A stretch of DNA of 27,030 nt from Dehalococcoidia bacterium UBA1332. Its GTDB lineage: Bacteria; Chloroflexota; Dehalococcoidia; Lucifugimonadales; Lucifugimonadaceae. The position numbers and the translations under genes were made by a program. Positions 24,657 through 27,030 of this stretch are shown here, one piece after another (the stretch's first letter is position 1; every line of letters begins with the position of its first letter). The notes below the pieces were generated by a model, which saw only the letters and a program-made list of their open reading frames with translations, ran no database searches and was not told where the DNA came from. The stretch is from assembly GCA_002306745.1 (NCBI GenBank), contig DBSW01000119.1, positions 1-27,030 of the forward strand. Reading direction: 5' to 3'.

Positions 24657-25916
24657 TTAGACGAGTACCGTGTTGTTCAACTTCATTAGTAAGCCCGAGC
24701 GTACTACTGTTGAAGCGCGATCCAGTGTCCTAATGTTTTTAGCCGGGTCACCATCAAATGCAGCTAAGTCTGCCACCATGCCCGACTTGAGACTTCCAAT
24801 CTCTTTATTCAGCCCTAGTGCCTCAGCGGTTCCAGCTGTAGAAGTATTGATTGCTTTCCATTCTGTCCAACCAAACTTTTCAACATATGCCCATGCATTA
24901 GCTGCGGATCTGTCATGCGTGCCATATGCCATCCCCATATCGAGCCCGGATGTGAACCTAATTCCGGCATCATGCATCTTCAGTAAAGTTTCGATGTGTT
25001 CATTTTCTTCAACAAATTTTGAAGAGACGGCCCAATGAGGATCCATAGGACCTTGTTCACCGCGAGCTTTAGCCTCTTGGGCTAGTAACGCATGTCCAAG
25101 TGTTGGATCAACCCACTGACCCTGATCAGCCATTTTTTTAACGGTATTTTGATCGTAGTCTAGTCCTTTTTCAGGATCAATGTCATACCAGCGTGAGTGT
25201 ATAACGTGGTCCACGCCGGCTTCGACGACGTTTTTTACACCCTGTGCTGAAAGAACATGTGTAACGATCGGGACATTCATGCGATTCGCTTCATCAACAG
25301 CTGATTTCAAGACTTCTAATGAGTATTGCGGTCTACGAGGGTTTGCGGTCGGTGTGAACATTCCTCCCGTCGCCATCATTTTGATGACATTAGCACCTAG
25401 TTTGACTTGGGTGCGAATTGCTTTTCGTACCTCAGTTTCTGTATCAGCTTCTGTTCCGAAGAACCAGCAGTGCCCAGAGGTTATCGTGATAGGGGTACCA
25501 GCAAGCAGTAATCGCGGTCCTGGGATGTGACCACTGTCAATCATTTGTCTGACGGCAAACGCTACTTCGTTTTTTGAACCGATATCGCGGATAGTCGTGG
25601 TGCCCGCAAGAACGGCTTTTCGCATATTGTTGGTCGCGCGAATAGTGAGCTGTTGATTATTTTCCCCTAGAGCAAGTGCCCGAGCATCCCATGTTGCACT
25701 GCAGTGCATATGGCAATGAGCATCTACTAGACCCGGGAGAAGCGAAACATTACCAAGATCATAAACTTCATGTGAATCCTCAGCTGCATTAATATTTTCT
25801 GAAGGTTCAACAGCTTTTATTAGTCCGTCATGAACAATTACGGCATGATTTTTAAGCCAGCCAGAAACATCAGGGTTAGACACGCGAGCTGCTTTGAAAA
25901 TACTTTTTTTCGTCAT
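24657..25916 (-). CDS. Amidohydrolase of the imidazolonepropionase/Xaa-Pro dipeptidase-like group
   Basis: A 419-residue amidohydrolase-superfamily protein with a two-metal site. H67-x-H69 (VDAHCHMH), carboxylated-lysine candidate K179 (ANVIKMMATGGM), H220 (IVTHVLS), H240 (DHVIHSRW) and D326 (TSGLDMG) are in the expected order. SGHIPGPRLLLAG (128-140) and IGSLKSGMVADLAAFDGDP at the C-terminus are typical of the prolidase/imidazolonepropionase-like group. Known members hydrolyse prolidase-type dipeptides, N-acyl amino acids or cyclic amides, so the substrate is not fixed. No signal peptide is seen. It is 126 bases downstream of the MBL-fold gene on the same strand and may be cotranscribed. Confidence 0.86.
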   Translation of the reverse strand: MTKKSIFKAARVSNPDVSGWLKNHAVIVHDGLIKAVEPSENINAAEDSHEVYDLGNVSLLPGLVDAHCHMHCSATWDARALALGENNQQLTIRATNNMRKAVLAGTTTIRDIGSKNEVAFAVRQMIDSGHIPGPRLLLAGTPITITSGHCWFFGTEADTETEVRKAIRTQVKLGANVIKMMATGGMFTPTANPRRPQYSLEVLKSAVDEANRMNVPIVTHVLSAQGVKNVVEAGVDHVIHSRWYDIDPEKGLDYDQNTVKKMADQGQWVDPTLGHALLAQEAKARGEQGPMDPHWAVSSKFVEENEHIETLLKMHDAGIRFTSGLDMGMAYGTHDRSAANAWAYVEKFGWTEWKAINTSTAGTAEALGLNKEIGSLKSGMVADLAAFDGDPAKNIRTLDRASTVVRSGLLMKLNNTVLV

Positions 25917-26042
25917 GGATGTTTTTAACCTGTCGTGTAGGTTTTACTTTTCTGTAGCGGAAGATGTGATGTAAGGATACTATTTCTTTTGGATGTTATG
26001 GAATGTGAATATAACAATTCTGATGGCACCAACTCTATACAT

Positions 26043-26906
26043 TCATAGTGCTTTCCAGTAGCGCCGACCTTCCCACCTAATAATTCTGCCCCAGCCCGGA
26101 AAGCTAAGGTGACTACCTATAACTATTGAATTGCTTGTTTCAGCTTGATCAAGAATATTATTACGAGCTTCGATGCCCATCTTCTGATTCCAGTCAGGAG
26201 AGTAACTAAGTTCTGTTTCACTAGCCTGCATTGGTGATCCAAGAATATCGCCAACTAATACGGCTCTTTGATTTCTTGAGCTTATGAGTAAGCTCATATG
26301 ACCAGGTGTGTGTCCTGGAGTGTGAAACGCAACTACTCCTGGTGCTAGCTCGGTTTCTCCGTTCATTAGGTCAAGCGCTCCCTGTTCATGAACAGGTATG
26401 ACGCTGTGTTTAGTGGTCTTTCCTCGATTTTCGTCATTCAAAATTTTGTTTGTTGTGAAGTGCTTCCAGTCAGCTTCATGGACTCGATACCTGGCATTTG
26501 GGAATGACAGCCTTCTATCCTCTAAATCCTCCCTAAGGTTCCAGCCGACATGATCACCGTGAAGATGTGTTAGAAAAACCGTATCTATTGAATCAAGCTT
26601 GATACCGTTTTTCGAAAAATCTCTGAGTAACTGACCTGGCGCATGGTGTCCAAGCATTTTTCCGTTTGGCCCAAATCCTGTATCGGCGAGAATATGTTTT
26701 TCTTGTGATGTGAACACGAAGGAACCCAAGTTATTTTTAAATAATTCTCCTTCGAAATACTCAGGAAATCGTTCGTGATACGGTTCCCATACATCCAAAG
26801 GGTCTTTAGGGAACAGGATTCTAGGATCAAATGTGATACTTCCATCTGAAAGTGCAGTAATGTGCACGTCACCAATTTGAAGTGTATTGTTACGGGATGA
26901 GTTCAT
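26043..26906 (-). CDS. MBL-fold metallo-hydrolase
   Basis: A 287-residue metallo-beta-lactamase-fold hydrolase. The zinc motif is H114-x-H116-x-D118-H119 (THLHGDHVGW), followed by H199 or H203 (TPGHTPGHMS), D220 (LVGDILG) and H266 (IGSHLSFPG), so both metal sites look intact. The overall arrangement resembles N-acyl-homoserine lactonase-like and related lactone hydrolases, but the family is functionally broad. There is no signal peptide. The ATG has no ribosome site; a -10-like TATATT lies 36 bases upstream in an element shared with the enolase-superfamily gene at 11027. A sugar lactone is one possible substrate, but this is inference only. Confidence 0.85.
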   Translation of the reverse strand: MNSSRNNTLQIGDVHITALSDGSITFDPRILFPKDPLDVWEPYHERFPEYFEGELFKNNLGSFVFTSQEKHILADTGFGPNGKMLGHHAPGQLLRDFSKNGIKLDSIDTVFLTHLHGDHVGWNLREDLEDRRLSFPNARYRVHEADWKHFTTNKILNDENRGKTTKHSVIPVHEQGALDLMNGETELAPGVVAFHTPGHTPGHMSLLISSRNQRAVLVGDILGSPMQASETELSYSPDWNQKMGIEARNNILDQAETSNSIVIGSHLSFPGWGRIIRWEGRRYWKAL

Positions 26907-26937
26907 TTGTATTTATTGTGATTCAATAATTTTTTTG

Positions 26938-26953
26938 TCAGCAATATACGCTT
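26938..26953 (-). promoter_or_regulatory. Second copy of the 16-base promoter-like element
   Basis: This is identical to 11062-11077 (minus strand AAGCGTATATTGCTGA). TATATT ends 36 bases before the ATG of the MBL-fold gene, close to the 39 bases seen at the first copy. No convincing -35 box is visible. Confidence 0.45.
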
Positions 26954-26967
26954 AAAGTTCAAATGAA

Positions 26968-26996
26968 AAAGCCCCAAGCTAAATGCTTGGGGCTTT
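26968..26996. terminator. Strong stem-loop, probable intrinsic terminator
   Basis: A perfect 12-base stem AAAGCCCCAAGC (26968-26979) and GCTTGGGGCTTT (26985-26996) closes a 5-base loop. Read on the minus strand it is followed by a run of five T; on the plus strand by TTTAGTTTTG. It lies just upstream of the MBL-fold promoter region, so it most likely ends a minus-strand transcript that comes from beyond the right edge and insulates this gene from it. Confidence 0.8.
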
Positions 26997-27030
26997 AGTT
27001 TTGTCATTATGGCGATCCCGAGCAGATTCG

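Overview
The window looks like chromosomal DNA from an uncultured marine bacterium of the SAR202 clade (Chloroflexota). This assignment is an inference. It rests on four enolase-superfamily (mandelate racemase/muconate-lactonizing type) genes within 27 kb, a combination with many amidohydrolases, an SDR, an MDR dehydrogenase and a sulfatase-maturase that is characteristic of SAR202 genomes, plus AT-leaning sequence and frequent TTG/GTG starts. There is no rRNA, tRNA, CRISPR array, insertion sequence, integrase or phage gene that I can see. Coding density is high and no gene-free stretch exceeds 300 bases.

Layout. Bases 1-789 hold the 3' end of a Gfo/Idh/MocA-type GH109-like gene, convergent with a D-aminoacylase-like amidohydrolase (880-2472, minus). 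A plus-strand run follows: SDR (2672-3607), MOSC protein (3656-4438), leucyl-tRNA synthetase (4581-7085) and zinc alcohol dehydrogenase (7236-8246). From 17936 down to 8304 everything lies on the minus strand. In transcription order this block has two tandem rhamnonate-dehydratase-like enolase-superfamily genes, an amidohydrolase-2/lactonase-like gene, an anaerobic sulfatase-maturase, an HpcH/HpaI aldolase, a tandem-FKBP lipoprotein, a third enolase-superfamily gene and an FGGY sugar kinase. Divergent from it is a two-gene operon of an AstE/AspA-like deacylase and an M19 dipeptidase (18038-20059). Then come nudC (minus), a galactonate-dehydratase-like enolase-superfamily gene (minus), a YjhG/YagF-type D-xylonate dehydratase (plus), an imidazolonepropionase/prolidase-like amidohydrolase (minus), an MBL-fold hydrolase (minus) and a strong terminator at the right edge.

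How the genes may work together. Most non-housekeeping genes fit non-phosphorylative sugar-acid catabolism: dehydrogenases (SDR, MDR) oxidise sugar to lactone, the amidohydrolase-2 protein could open the lactone, several dehydratases (four enolase-superfamily, one IlvD/Edd) make 2-keto-3-deoxy acids, and the HpcH/HpaI aldolase cleaves them to pyruvate plus an aldehyde. The sulfatase-maturase and the GH109-like protein point to sulfated or amino-sugar polysaccharide debris as a source. The deacylase, dipeptidase and two amidohydrolases suggest parallel turnover of N-acyl amino acids and peptides. No transporter or transcription regulator for these genes is inside the window.

The most unusual points are: a shared Asp-to-Asn change at the expected first Mg ligand in the two tandem rhamnonate-dehydratase-like proteins; a 15-codon ORF with a good ribosome site and an enolase-superfamily-like N-terminus overlapping the start of the amidohydrolase-2 gene; and an identical 16-base element at nearly the same distance upstream of two unlinked minus-strand genes.
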